Below are positions 12,170 through 23,659 of a stretch of DNA of 64,000 nucleotides, piece by piece. The position numbers were made by a program, and so were the translations under genes. The notes beneath the pieces were generated by a model, which saw only the letters and a program-made list of their open reading frames with translations, searched no databases and had not been told where the DNA came from. Every line of letters starts with the position of its first letter. The first letter of the stretch is position 1. Source of the DNA: Hemileia vastatrix (Eukaryota; Basidiomycota; Pucciniomycetes; Pucciniales; Zaghouaniaceae); NCBI GenBank assembly GCA_030280995.1, contig JASXTE010000002.1, forward strand, positions 10,988,683 to 11,052,682. The letters are read 5' to 3'.

Positions 12170-12513
12170 TCACACTTCCATTTGCTTACAGTTATCTTTT
12201 GGTCCTCTTCTGGGACTGGAGGTGTTGCTGTGGTATTTGGTGCCACTGGTTGTTGATGAGACCTTATATCCACTAGAGCCTGGTTGACTTCTATAAAGCC
12301 CTGTGCCGCCCTTTTCTCCAGATTGTTGATCTGGTCTAACATATTGTTTACTCTTATTGTTAGTGTATTCAGTAGGGTTGAGAGGGAGTGAATTTGCTCT
12401 TGTAAGGTGTTTTTGGACTTCTTTATTGACATTTGTTTTAAGAGCTTTTCCTTTTCCTCCATGGACATTGGTGGGGTGTTGTTTATTGTTACTGGTGAAT
12501 CTTGACCCTCCAT
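12064..12513 (-). CDS. RetA ORF0: small coiled-coil, basic-tailed protein
   Basis: 149 codons from an ATG at 12513. A coiled coil (~residues 20-75, with LQEQIHSLSTLLNTLTIRV and QINNLEKRAAQGFIEVN) is followed by a Pro-rich linker and a basic Gly/Arg tail ending RGRGNGIRPW, suggesting RNA binding. The same protein is recognisable in the old RetA2 copy (about 35920-36390), including QGFIEVN, PEEDQKITV and YRGKGKRG, so it was maintained by selection. It overlaps the gag frame in a different register. The stop TAA is embedded in GTAAGT, a perfect splice donor also present in RetA2 at the same place, so ORF0 may be the first exon of a spliced gag. I do not know a named family for it. Confidence 0.7.
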   Translation of the reverse strand: MEGQDSPVTINNTPPMSMEEKEKLLKQMSIKKSKNTLQEQIHSLSTLLNTLTIRVNNMLDQINNLEKRAAQGFIEVNQALVDIRSHQQPVAPNTTATPPVPEEDQKITVSKWKCDWYAQNYNSPLQQGSSSHPYRGKPRRGRGNGIRPW

Positions 12514-12601
12514 TTGGATTTCCTGTAAAAGGTCTTTCAGCTCTAGTTCTTAAGTTATAAGGTTTTGCCTTATTACTTACAATGTCATTGTTGTCACACA
12601 T

Positions 12602-13188
12602 TTTTACATGGAATTTTTAGAGAATTGAAAGTTTTTAGATTTGAAAAACTTCCAAAAGGAGTTTAATCAGTATTTATTAATACCACTGAAGACAATTTTA
12701 TTGCTTACTTATTGGTATTAAGTGAACCTTTAAGTGCCAAAAGTCAAATATGCTTTTATGTGGTCACTTGATTTAACTGGTCTACAATATGTAGCTGTGT
12801 ATTTATATTTAAAAAAGAAAATTTGTTAGTAAGATTCTTTCCAAATATTAAATGAATTTTACAAACCAATAAAAAGGGATTAAGAGTCCTGTAAAAAGAA
12901 AAAAATTAATCAGTTTAATTGGTTATTATCTCCAAAGATCACAAATTTAATTGGTCTATTGACAGACTCCCACTAAGAACAATTATATGTTAAATTAGTG
13001 GTAAAATTGATGATTCAATATCACAATTTTATTATATAACAGGGCTTCTTTTTCTGAAATCACTATATAAGTGACCCCAACCTGTTGTAATTATCCAAAT
13101 ATTTCTATAGGGATATTATTTACGTGTACCTTCTTTGAAAATTTCACTTACTGGATTATAACAGAATTCTTGAGGAAAGGTCCCCAAT
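12602..13188 (-). promoter_or_regulatory. RetA 5' leader and primer-binding site
   Basis: Non-coding leader between LTR and gag. Directly after the LTR end (CTGACA) the element strand reads ATTGGGGACCTTTCC (13174-13188), the expected place for a tRNA primer site (TGGGGACC). The same site follows the RetA2 LTR and, with one change, the LTR at 49401. The priming tRNA is not identified. The rest is AT-rich with no gene. Confidence 0.6.
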
Positions 13189-14689
13189 TGTCAGGCTAAG
13201 GTCAAGTACAAGGACGTGAACTAGCTTGAATAGTCAGTTGTCTAGAAAATTTTTATGGTCCTATATGAATACTGTAGTCTTAATCCACTAAATTTTATAA
13301 TAAAATCAAATATAAAGGTCTCAGTAATATAATTCTCACTATTCTTATATATGGCTTACAATCTTTATAGTTGGTAGAAAAATAGATTATATAAATTCAG
13401 ATACTATTCAAAAGTCTTATAAAAGTACTAATTGATATGTATTGTAATTGGTTTGGTTATATTGGTTAAATTGTAATGATAAAGAATGTAGAAACAAGAC
13501 CCAAAAACCTCCTCCTTTTATACACACTGAGTTCCCCAATAAATCCCTTGATATACCATCCAATACACAGTTAATGACGCCTCAAAACAACTAATAGACC
13601 TTCACATCAACATCCCCAGTGACCCATGACATAATTAAACAAGTAACAACCGCCAAAATACTGTAATAATAAGGAAAATCCATCAAAATTAAAGAAAAAG
13701 ACAAAAAGAGAGTATATGCGTATAAAACAATAATATTAAAGACTAAAGGAGACTTTTTAAGGTTAATAATAGCTTAAGAATAAGGGGGATTTACTTTAGA
13801 AATAATGGGGCTAATCCTGACATTATACTACGTGAAATTCCCATTCAAAAATAACCAAAATTGTCTGAGAAACCACCCAAAAACTTAAAAAAGAGCGTGA
13901 GATGTGGGGTAACTACATGCAGTTCTTGGCAGGCGCTTGCACGGGTAAATCCTTGACTAAAATTAGGCGAATTTAAGCGTGGTGATGAAATAAAGTGCCA
14001 AGAGTGAGGTTATTAATGAAATTAGTGCATATAAACAAGGTCAATACATTATTAATTAAGCTAGGACACTAAATAAGCGCCTGTCGCCTATTTTAGTGTG
14101 TTTCCCCACAGTGGGCGTAGAATGTGGGGTAATTATAGTGTGAAAAAGCTAACTTTGCTAAAAATGAAGCTATTCACACGGGAAAAAAGCAGGCAGTATG
14201 TGGCTAGTACACAGAAGCCATTTCTGGCATAAAAAACACCAAATTTGAAAAGTGTTATTTTTATGCATTTAAATAGCCAAATCAATAGTTCTAAATGAGA
14301 CCAATTGATCTGTCAAAGCGCAATTTTGATATTCTCAATTTTATAGCGCATATAGTCAACTTTTAAGTGAAATAAAGCGCATTTCTTGTTTTTTGCATAA
14401 AACAATGAATATAACAGCTTTAAGTGTACTTAAAAATTATGTAGCCTTATACTTAAGGTTCTTAAGATTACCCTAACATATTCCAACTTAATATTAAGTA
14501 CATAAGACCTATAAAAGGTGGATATATGCGTGTATATAAGGTGTTATAATGGCATTTTTTGTGTATTATCATAATTTTACTTATGTATACTATTTGTGTA
14601 CTCTTATTTATTATTCCCATGTATAGTTCATGTGTTTAACATAACTTATAATCACTTTTTACTCAGTCCTGGAGATATACAGGCTGAAA
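13189..14689 (-). repeat. RetA 5' LTR
   Basis: 1501 bp, about 12 mismatches by eye to the 3' LTR at 5048-6548, no length difference. It should hold the promoter for the minus-strand genomic RNA. It is flanked at 14690-14694 by the duplicated target AAATC. Confidence 0.93.
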
Positions 14690-14997
14690 AAATCATCACT
14701 TAAATTTTGCAAAAAGGTCACTTATTTCAAAAATGGGTGTCAGTTATGACCTCAAATCAGCATTTTTTTCCTGATTTTTTTTACAACAACATTTTGGCCA
14801 CAACATCTTTTCCTTTCCCACCCTGTCCTTGTCACATGTGACATCCACACCTCAATCCTCTCATAAATCACTGGCACACACCCCTTACTGAGATTTAAAA
14901 CATTTTATTGAAAAAATTTAACTAGGCATGTTTTTTTCCTTCTTTTTTTATGTTTTAAACCTCTTAATCTTTTTTCTTGTAACATAACAGTTTCATA

Positions 14998-15478
14998 ATG
15001 CCTCCCAGAAAATCCAAAACTATAATTGAAACTCAAAAAAGTTTCATCACAAAGGTCTTCCAATAATGCAAGCCCCTCACCTGATAAATCAAAGTCTGGA
15101 GAGCTAAAAAAGAAAGATTATCTAATCATTATATATCAACTTACTCAAAATTAAATCAAATTATGATGCATTTTTTGAATGTGAGAAGTCCACCCAAATC
15201 AGATGTCCAGCTTCATAAAAGGTCAATGGCTTCTTTTTGATGGAAATTGAAGTAAAAAAAACAAAAGGGAGAATCAAAATCAATCCTAAGCAAATGAAGG
15301 AGAGGTTCAATAGTTATCAATCAAAATATAAGAAAGCTCATTTTTCTTCAACTTCCACTTCAACTGGAATTGGTATTGATGATTATGATTTGGAGAATGG
15401 AATTATTACTGTTTCCAAAAAGCTCAATGTCATGTGTCTTCTCTATGAGGAAACAGATATTCTTTTTGGTTACTGATT
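14998..15478 (+). pseudogene. TIR-A Myb/SANT-like protein, broken
   Basis: Starts at an ATG at 14998 (MPPRKSKTIIETQKSF) and passes through at least two frameshifts and stops. Readable pieces in order are SPSPDKSKSGELKKKDYL, NYDAFFECEKSTQI, then a clean 80-codon stretch from 15237 with KINPKQMKERFNSYQSKYKK, and finally KKLNVMCLLYEETDILFG before TGA. The order matches the relic at 4024-4494 and the start of the TIR-B relic. It is probably the DNA-binding accessory protein of this transposon, acting in the nucleus on TIRs. The function is inferred from layout only, and no transposase follows it. Confidence 0.6.
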
Positions 15479-15482
15479 TGAT

Positions 15483-17957
15483 AGTTGCTTTTAATCTTAT
15501 CAAAAATAGTTATATCATGAGATTCTGATAACACCATTTGTCCTTACTCAACTCTAAAATATTGCACTTTTGCATTTTCAGATGGTAAAATAATATTGAA
15601 ACCTCTTGAAAAATCTTCATCACCAACATAACTTTATCACCTCACCACCAATTTGCATTTCTAAATGAAGCTAAGTCAACAAAATTCTATATCTGTTTGA
15701 AAAATTTTGCATATCAGATTTAAAAATTTGGTAATACCATCCCATGAATTTTATTGAATTAAGGGGTGAAAATCACCAAAATTTAATATAATTACATAAA
15801 TTAATACATAAATAAACAAGATATGTCAAATTCACAAGCTTTAAAGCAATGAAAATTTCTCATTCCAAATTGAAGATGATTCTAGAAACTAAGTTTGGAA
15901 CTTTCCACAACTATTATATAAAGGAGCCCCATGAAAAAATTGAATGTTGTCATAATTACTGGTTATACAACACAAGGTTGTTGGCTCATTAATTTAGTTT
16001 AGTAAATTTAAATATCAGATTTATTTATTAAAAACTTATGAAAGAATAAAAAATATTTTATGACTTTAAAAATCCCCATACTTTTTCAATCTACCTAACG
16101 CTTTATTATATTTATTACTTTAACCTTCTTTTTTTATCTTGTGGATTTGTTGGACTAGCTTTTGACTGATCTGATAAGAGCAGTGAAAATGAGTGAAGTG
16201 TTAGAAAAAGAAAATGGTTAGAAAAAGAGAAAAACAAACCTTGATAAAAGGGAAGAATAATAAGTAAAAAAAAGGCTGTTGAGGAATATGGAAGGATAAA
16301 TGCATGATGTAATCATTATGATATGCATTATGAAATAAATAAAGTGAAATCAGAAAATAAAGGCTCAACTTTATAGTTCAATATCTCAGCAACATCTGAA
16401 CCATATTCAAATCAGTTTTTTGGAAATGGAAGATAAGCTTCAGAAGTATCTTCAGGTAAAATTACAATAGATTCAAATAAACTTAACCCTAATAATGACT
16501 CTTATTTTCAAAATTGAACAAAAACTTGAATAGTGATGATGAAAGTTCCATCAAGAGGGAGATAAAAGCCTAGATAATCATCAGATAAGAGTTTCAGAAG
16601 CCTTATAATCTAATTATGCAATATGAAAGCATGAAATAAATTAAGTGAAACTTGGAAAAAAAGGTCAAACTTTAAAGGTCGAAATTTCAGCAACCACTGA
16701 ACTTAATTCAAACCTGTTTGTAGGAAATGAAAGAAAGACTTCAGGAGAATCTTCAGTTAAAAGACATTTGATCTTAATAAAATTAACCCTAATTTGTTAT
16801 ATAAAAACATGAAAGGAAAAAAAGTCATTTTGGGAAAAAAAAGGCTCAACTTCAAAGGCCAATATCTCAGCAACCACTGAACCAAACTCAAATCTGTTTG
16901 TGGGAAATGAAGGATAGCCTTCAGGAGAATCTGCAGCTTAAAAGACAATAGATTCAGATAAACCTGAACCCAATTCCAATTCTGATTATCAAAATTTTAT
17001 AAAAACTTGAAAGGTGATAATAAAAATGACAACATGAGGAGTTGAATAAGTCCACTGTTATCCAGATATGAGTCCTACACATATTTAAGTATGAAATTTT
17101 CATAGAATGAAAGAAGTATCATATAGACATGAAAAAAGGAGATGAAACTTACCTTGATTAAAAAGTTTGAAAAATAGAGTGAGAAAGAAGGAAGTTAGAA
17201 TTTGGGCGAAATTGAATATGGAGCAAGTGAAATTCTTAAATAATGTGCAATGTGGGGGTGGTTCAATTAAATGGAACCAAAAAAATGAAATAGGGAAAGG
17301 GTGAATAATGAACAGGCCTAGGAGAGATGGAGAGTAGGATGATGGAGATAAAAAAGAAAGAAATGAGAGAGAGAAGAAAAAAAGGTTAATTTTACCTTTA
17401 AATCAAAAAATAAACACTTACTAAAAAATTTAGATACAAAAAAAAATTAACTAGAAAATATATAAGTAAAAATGATAAAATGACTTACCAGAGGAGATGA
17501 GTTGAGAAAACAATTGACTTCAAATTATTTGAGGGATAAAAGAGGAGATGAGTAAATGGATATGAGTGATGAAAGAAAAAAAGAATGAATAAAAAATCAT
17601 GCCATTTCATATTGAGTTGATGAAGGAAAAAAAAGGACTTTAACAAAAGAGACTATAACAGAAAATTCCCAATTAAAGTCAATATGCAAATAAGAATAAC
17701 CTTTCTAAGGAAAAATTCCTGAGAAGTGCTAAAACACAGTCTAAAACTGGATACAGATAGGTTAAGAAGTTTTTTGATGGTGTACTTGAGCCTTTCTTGG
17801 AAGAAGGTAATGTTTCGAGGCCACTTTTGATAAAAAAAGAAAATCTTCTTCAAGATCAGAAGCAGAATCACAAGCAGAGTCCAAAAATAGATCAAAAGAT
17901 GTGAAGGTTATTACTTCATGTAGCTTATCATGGTTTAAGAGCAAGGAAGGAATGGCT
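15483..17957. other. TIR-A interior, AT-rich, no gene recognised
   Basis: AT-rich, with A-rich runs and GAGA-like purine stretches. It holds the threefold repeat at 16355-16960. Short minus-strand frames (16757-16948, 17653-17944) are Phe/Leu-rich and unsupported. Most of this segment is absent from TIR-B, whose deletion junction falls at about 19081. Confidence 0.5.
16355..16960. repeat. Three copies of a ~100-bp repeat inside TIR-A
   Basis: Copies begin at about 16362, 16670 and 16852. Each has the order AGGCTCAACTT, then ATATCTCAGCAACC, CTGAACC, AAATCTGTTTGTGGGAAATG and CTTCAGGAGAATCTTCAG, followed by AATAGATTCA-like sequence. Spacing is unequal (about 310 and 180 bp). There is no clear coding frame through all three. 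Confidence 0.6.
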
Positions 17958-18219
17958 CTTATTTGGTATAAAAATATAAATTATGTATGATGTTTTAGGT
18001 TATAAAGTGTTTTTCTGTGGAGTGCTGTGTATGAATGGGATGATGCTGACAAATTAGCAAGATGAGATGTTATGGTGATATCAGCACTTTTGGTTGAGAA
18101 AGTGCTGATTTGAGTGAAACAAGTGACTTTTTTCATTTTGAAATACACCAGTGCTGGGGATAATGTGTTTTGGAAATACGAACTTAGATAAGTGCAGATT
18201 TTCCAGAATTGAAACCCCC

Positions 18220-18288
18220 TATTTTACATATTTTACATATTTTACATATTTTACATATTTTACATATTTTACATATTTTACATATTAT
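18220..18288. repeat. 9-bp minisatellite between TIR-A and TIR-B
   Basis: About seven near-perfect copies of TTTTACATA follow directly after the TIR-A right end, then run into AT-rich DNA before TIR-B. Confidence 0.8.
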
Positions 18289-18321
18289 ATATTTTCTTAA
18301 TTTTATATATTTTTTATATCA

Positions 18322-19376
18322 GGGGGTGTCAGTTCTGGAAAATCTGCACTTAACTTAAGTTTGGATTACAAACAAAATCAGTGCTTAAATTTTGAAAAAA
18401 AGTCACTTATTTCAAAAATGGGGTCAGTTATGACTTCAAATCAGCACTTTTATGTTGATTTTTTTTCCTTAACCACATGTTGGCCACATCATTTCTTCCT
18501 TTCCCACCCTTTCCCTGTCATATGTGACACCCAGACCTCAATCCTCTCATCAATCCTTTGCACACAACCCTCACTGAGATTTAAAACATTTTATTGCAAA
18601 ATTTTATCCAGGCATGTTTTTTTCCTTCTTTTTTTTAAGTTTCCAACCTCTAAATCTCTTTTCTTGTAACATAAAAGTTTTATAATGCCTCCCAGAAGAT
18701 TCAAAAATCTAATTGAAACTCAAAAAAAGCTTCATCACAAAGGTCTTCCAATAATGCAAGCCCCTCATCTGATAAATCAAAGTCTGGAGAGCTAAGTAAG
18801 GAAGATTATCTCATCATTATCTATCAACTTACTCAAAATTAAATCAAATTATGATGCATATTTTGGATATGAGAAGTTCACCCAAATCAGATGTCCACCT
18901 TCATAAAAGGTCAATGGCTTCTTGCTGATGGAAAATGAAGTAAAAAAGAAAATGAAAGGGAGAATAAAAATCAATCCTAAGCCAATGAATGAGAGGTTCA
19001 ACAGTTATAAATCAAAAAATAATAAGGCTCATTTTGCTTCCACTTCCAATGGCTTTGGTATTGCTGATGATGATATACTCTTATATGGTATAAAATTGTA
19101 ATTTATGTAAGATTTTTTGAGCTATAAAGTGGTATGCTGTGTAGTGCTGTGTATTAATGGGATGATGCTGCCAAATAAGTGAAATGGGAAATTATGGTGA
19201 ATCAGCAATTTTGGTTGAAAAAGTGCAGATTTGAGTGAGATATGTGACTTATATCATTTTAAAATCTACCAGTTCTGGGGCTAGTGTGTTTCAGAAATTG
19301 ACACTTAAATAAGTGAATATTTCATAAAATTTAAGTTTGGATTTTTAAGTGCTGATTTTCCAGAACTTACACCCCC
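18322..19376 (+). mobile_element. TIR-B: internally deleted relative of TIR-A
   Basis: Ends are GGGGGTGTCAGTTCTGG on the left and, read inward, GGGGGTGTAAGTTCTGG on the right. The left ~760 bp matches TIR-A 14695-15390 (plus the TIR end at 4988-5047). At about 19081 it jumps to sequence matching TIR-A 17958-18219. It is therefore a 1055-bp non-autonomous derivative. It also gives the uninterrupted version of the RetA target (AAACAAAATCAGTGCTTAAA near 18368). No convincing target duplication is visible. Its right end abuts the truncated RetA2. Confidence 0.75.
18685..19081 (+). pseudogene. TIR-B Myb/SANT-like gene fragment
   Basis: Starts ATGCCTCCCAGAAG like the TIR-A copy. It follows the same protein with frameshifts to the region of NPKPMNERFNSYK and SNGFGIADDD, then is cut off by the internal deletion at about 19081. 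It lacks the CPLY-type end and cannot make a full protein. Confidence 0.55.
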
Positions 19377-20086
19377 AATATTCTCCTCAATGTTTTCCTT
19401 TTCTCAGGAGAAGCTTGGTAAGGTGTATTTTTTTAGCTTCCAGGAATATTATCCAAGTCACAACTTAAGGAGGTTTTTATCTCATGATATTTAACTAATA
19501 CTAGCTTATTTGAACCTTGTGCAAATGCCATAGGATAAGAGTTAATCTATTTAATAATAATGTCTTTTTCAATTGGTGGGAGTTCAGGAATAAAAGATAC
19601 TTTTTGGATTTCATTTTTCAATTCAACCACTTCATAGGTGGATCTTCCACCTTTCAATTTTTCTTCATTTTGAGAAATATAATAAATTGAATTTTCTGAA
19701 AATATCTTAAATTTTTATTTACCATTAACCCCAATTGTGATGCAAATATTTTCAGGTTCTAGTTTAATACCAAAATTAGTCAATAAATCATTTCCAATGA
19801 TAAACCAATCACTACAATTATTATTATCCATTAATACAAATTCACAAACTGCTTTAAAATATCCATTATTATATTTAAAGAATAAAGCAGTATTTTATTT
19901 GCCAATTGGAAATAATACTGAAACAAAAACTCTCCAGCTATTTTTATGCAAAGGTTCTAAATTTTCTTTATAATTACTATTAAGTTACATTAATGTGATA
20001 AAAGAAACTACACTACCTGCAGCCCCAGTTTCATGAATGGAATTCATTGATTTTACACATATAATAACAGGTTCTCCTATAGGTGT
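19377..20086 (-). pseudogene. RetA2 fragment: protease end and RT N-terminus
   Basis: Minus-strand homologue of RetA 9570-10260, about 80% identical by eye, with several stops. It includes the NNNCSDWFIIGNDLL segment and, unlike RetA, keeps the base that joins the protease and RT frames. The rest of RT, integrase and the 3' LTR are missing: the element ends abruptly at 19377 beside TIR-B. At 20086 it is interrupted by RetB1 and continues at 34120. Confidence 0.8.
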
Positions 20087-21166
20087 TGTGGTCTTCCGAC
20101 ATTTGAAGAGGCATTTGTTGGTCTGTTTGGTACTGTTTGTATATGTCTTAAGTGACATTGGTAGAAGAATTAGGTTTATTTTAGTTTTTATTCAGTGAAT
20201 ATTGGGACTATGGGTATGTGGGTACTACTGTTGGATAGCCCTAGCTTTTCTCTATATTTGATGTCTTGTAGATATTTTTCATATTCCAAGTTCTAAAAGG
20301 TCATTCACTCACTTTTCATTTCTAAAAGATAACTGTTTAATTTTGTTTTTTGTGTTTTACAGGCTAACTTTAAGTCTTAGGGTCAAGTGCTTAGTACCAT
20401 TAAGTAGAGCTAATTTGGCTCTATATTTTATGTCTCAACTTTGTCATAGCTTAATTTTGTATTTTGAGGGTTATAGTAGTTGTGGTGGATTTTTCTAAGT
20501 ATTTTGGGCTTTATTGGAGGTTTTTAGTGGTTTTCTGGCTTCAGGGAGGTCTAGCCTCTAGGCAAGCTGCCTGACTCAGTCATAGAAGGCTGGGGAGCGT
20601 TTCTAGAGGGTTTTTATTCAATTTGGCTGTCAAAAGTGCCAAATTTGTTGCTTTGCATGGATTTTTTAGGTGGTGGTCTGTGTGTACATACTAAATAAGA
20701 CAGTTTGGGGCAACCTTAATTATCATACAACCATCTGGTAATTATATCATTGTTTCTCATTCAGTTTTCACTGTTTATTGGCCACAATTGGCTGTTTTTG
20801 TTGCAAGGTTAGTTCTTCATTTAACTAAACTTTGGCAACTGGTTTCTCTGGTGTAGCTTTGCAACCTACATCAAGTATCATTGCTGTTTTCTGTGCAACA
20901 AGTGCAGAGTGTTTTGGCTTTCTGGTGTGGATCATTCTGCATTTCAGGTTTCTGGTTCTTTGGTTCTCAGTGGTCTGCTATTGGATACTGTGTTGACTTG
21001 TAAAGCAGTCAAGAAGTGTGTTGGAAGGGGTATTGTAACAGTCTCTAAATTGCTGTAGCAAATAGATCTCACCTGGTATTTCTCAAATGGACAGGGGTTT
21101 TTCTCTCCAATTTTACTCCAACTCCCTTGGTCAAGGCCTATAGCTAGTACTATAGGACTGTCTACA
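20087..21166 (+). repeat. RetB1 5' LTR
   Basis: 1080 bp, about 94-95% identical by eye to 33042-34119. It matches 58631-59621 (RetB2) in reverse orientation. Contains the landmark ACTCCCTTGGTCAAGGCC near its end. Confidence 0.9.
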
Positions 21167-21170
21167 ATTC

Positions 21171-21187
21171 TGGAACCCAACATGGGG
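21171..21187 (+). promoter_or_regulatory. RetB1 primer-binding site
   Basis: TGGAACCCAACATGGGG starts four bases after the LTR. RetB2 has TGGCGCCCAATGTGGGG at the same place, the commoner tRNA-type site, so RetB1 has probably lost the CG. Confidence 0.6.
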
Positions 21188-21273
21188 TTAGGATTTGTTA
21201 GCTTTTTGGACTTTCTGTTACTTTTGAACTCTCTTCTTTGGTTGGAGATTGGTTTTCTGGAATCTATTTGACC

Positions 21274-22365
21274 ATGGCTTCTGGACCCTTATTCTCTAAT
21301 GATGATAGTGACACTGTTGGTGCTGCCAAGGATGGTAATTCTCCTGTTTCTGTTAGGCCTTCTGTCAGGATCAAGTCCTGGAAGGGGCCTATTTTTATGG
21401 GGGAGTATTTGAAGTTGTTTCTGGAGATTTTTGAGGCTGCTAGGAATGTGTATGGTGCTTCTCACTTGGATATGGTGAGGCAAGTCATCTTCTATATTGG
21501 TGACAGGGCTCTGGTGAAGGAAGTGGCTGCTATGGAGAGTTTTAGTAGAAAGGATTGGAAAAAGTTGTGTCTGCAGATGACAGACAGGTGGGGATACAGA
21601 TATTCAATGGTGGATCTCAATATGATTGAAAGTGAATGGCAATCTTATGGAGGGTTGAACAAACTCCATACTTATAGGAAGTTTCTGGCTCAGTTGGAGC
21701 TAGTGGTGGGTTATTTGGTGGATATGCAGGAGTTGGAGAGTACTGACTCTGCAAGGAATATTTTCTGGTCTGCTCTGGCTAGAAAAATTTCAGAATTGAT
21801 GTGATGAAGGAGTTAGAAAGGAAGGATAAGATAAAGATTCTTCCTAATGGGAATCATAAATTGCCTGCTCTTTCTGTGGTGAAGGAGTTTGTGGAGGGTC
21901 ATCTCAAACTGTTGGCAGTGGATTCTTGCAAGAAGCTAGCACCAAGTATGTTAGCAAGGTCAGTGAAGATTTTTCTGAAGATGTGGAGAAATTTATGAAG
22001 AAGGAATGTGTGAACAAAGGAAAGGCTACTGAGAAGACTAAAGAGGTTGATCCAGTATTGGAGCAGTTGGCTGATCTGACAAAACAGCTACATATTTTTT
22101 TCAGGAGGCTCAGAAGGCCAATAAGGCTCTTTCTCAGCCTAGAAATTTTGAAAGGAGGGTTTGTAGGAGTTATCCTTAGGTCTGCTCTTATTGCAGCAGG
22201 AAGGGCCACAAGTCCAATGATTGTTGGGCACTGAATAGGGATGTTTCTGAAGGGAAGGTGGAATTTTATGGGAAAGTGTTCAAGCTCCCAGATGGTTCTT
22301 TTATGAAGCCTAATTTTGGTCACGCTCAAGTGAACTTGGTGAGGAGGAGACATAATGTCAACTAA
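21274..22365 (+). pseudogene. RetB1 gag
   Basis: ATG at 21274 (MASGPLFSNDDSD). The first 177 codons are clean and form the gag core with SWKGPIFMGEYLKLFLEIFE, VIFYIGDRALVKEV and DSARNIFWSALARKI; RetB2 has a divergent copy (RLFLEIFEASADGDG, VIFFIDDREVVKEV). After frameshifts at about 21800 and 22090 the reading continues to a zinc knuckle CSYCSRKGHKSNDC near 22180-22222 and ends VRRRHNVN at about 22362. Gag packages the element RNA. The frameshifts make this copy non-functional. Confidence 0.82.
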
Positions 22366-23410
22366 AGGAGGCTAATGTTTGAAGAGTTTCCTAATGAGGC
22401 TTCTTCTTCTGGTAAAGGTGGAGGTGATTGCAAGGGCAAGGAAAAGGAGGCTAATAGAGTCTCATTTACATCTTCCTTTGGTGGTTTGGGGTTGTATTAT
22501 TGTGGTGGAAAGTCAAGTGGGAAATTCTTGGCTGGTGTTTATGATGTGGAAGCAGAAAATGTGGGAAGGCTTAAGAGAAGTTTGTAGGCCCCACCAAAGC
22601 CTAAGGCTTCAAAGGTGGATCCTAAGCTGAGTGCATCTAGGAAGAAGTACAGCAAAGAGGAGCTGTATAAAATGCAGAAGGGTATGGAAGATATGCACCC
22701 AAAAGGTTTTAAAGCATTGGACATGAATGGTGAGCCAATGCCTATAGATGTTGATTTTGAATCTGAAGAGGATGTCCCTTTGGCTTCATTACCAAAGCCT
22801 TCTGGAGTTAGAGGTTCTGGTTAGGGATCTGGTTTGATTCCTGCTAATTGAAAATCTGTTGGTGGTTCTGGTTCTCAAGAATCTTCTAGGACCAAGGTAG
22901 TGAAGCAAAGAACTTACTTTGAGAGGCCAGTGGTTTCTGGCCAAGTTAATGTTATAGACTCTGTCCTGGAAAGGATGAATCAGGTTCAGGCTTCCCTTAC
23001 TTATGGGGAATTGTATACAATCAGTCCTGAGTTGGCTGTTAGGCAAAAAAAGTTGTTGACAAGGAGAAGGGTTTCTTCTGGGGAGGTAGAATACATTTGT
23101 GATTCTTCTGAAAAATTTGGTGAGGGGTTGGAAACTCATTTTTCAGCACCTCTAAGTTATTTCAATATAACTCTGAATGGCAGGGAGGCTAGGAAATTGG
23201 TGGATTCAGGCTCTCAGATTAACCTGACTTCTTTGTTTGTGGAAACTCATCTGGGCCTCCCCATCAAAACAGGTATTGTTTGAAATCTGAGAGGGATTGG
23301 TGGCAATGTCACTGAATTGTTTGGAGAATCTGAGTTTATGAAGTTGGATGTTGGTCAAGCCTCAGAGAAGGCTCATTTTTAAGTTTCAAAAGGGACTGTA
23401 AAAGCTGATT
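22366..23410 (+). pseudogene. RetB1 linker and aspartic protease
   Basis: Follows gag through several frame changes. Pieces include FEEFPNEASSSGKGG, KPKASKVDPKLSASRKKYSK, MQKGMEDMHPKGFKALDMNG and an acidic stretch IDVDFESEEDV. The protease core is at 22900-23283: NITLNGREARKLVDSGSQIN with the DSG active site (RetA has DTG). After a stop at 23281 it continues as GIGGNVTELFGESEFMKLDV. The protein matures Gag-Pol. The reading frame is broken repeatedly. Confidence 0.7.
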
Positions 23411-23659
23411 TAGGTGGTCCATTCTTTATGGATTTTCAAACAAGAATTGGCTATAAATTTGGAGCTTACTGGTGAAGATGAAAGGAGGCTTCAAACGAGG
23501 TTATCATCCCCTGTAGAGGATGGTTGGGAGACCAGGCCTGGTTTGTCTTCAATGTGCCAGTGCATGGACTGTTGTAGGAGAAGAAGAGATGTGGGTGCTG
23601 CCTCTGGTTTTTTGGAGTGTGGCTCAGGCTCTAGCAAGAGTCTGTCTTTTTTAGAGTGA

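Larger units (their letters stand above)
5048..14689 (-). mobile_element. RetA: full-length Ty3/gypsy chromodomain retrotransposon
   Basis: Two 1501-bp direct repeats (5048-6548 and 13189-14689) flank a minus-strand gag-PR-RT-RNaseH-IN-chromodomain coding region, the Ty3/gypsy order. The target duplication AAATC lies at 5043-5047 and 14690-14694, and it interrupts TIR-A at a point where TIR-B has uninterrupted sequence. By eye the LTRs differ at about 12 positions, so the insertion is recent. On the element strand the LTR starts TTTCAGCC and ends CTGACA. Despite its youth the coding region has two frameshifts and three in-frame stops, so it probably moved in trans or decayed quickly. Confidence 0.93.
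4988..18219 (+). mobile_element. TIR-A: TIR DNA transposon split by RetA
   Basis: The left end reads GGGGGTGTCAGTTCTGG at 4988. The right end, read inward from 18219, is GGGGGTTTCAATTCTGG, then GAAAATCTGCACTTA. Without the RetA insertion and its duplicated AAATC the element is about 3.6 kb. It carries a broken Myb/SANT-like gene (14998-15478), a long AT-rich interior and no visible DDE transposase. A possible 3-bp duplication ATT flanks it if the ends are taken as AGGGGG, but this is weak because the flanks are AT-rich. TIR-B at 18322-19376 is a shorter relative with the same ends. The superfamily is not settled from the sequence alone. Confidence 0.7.
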
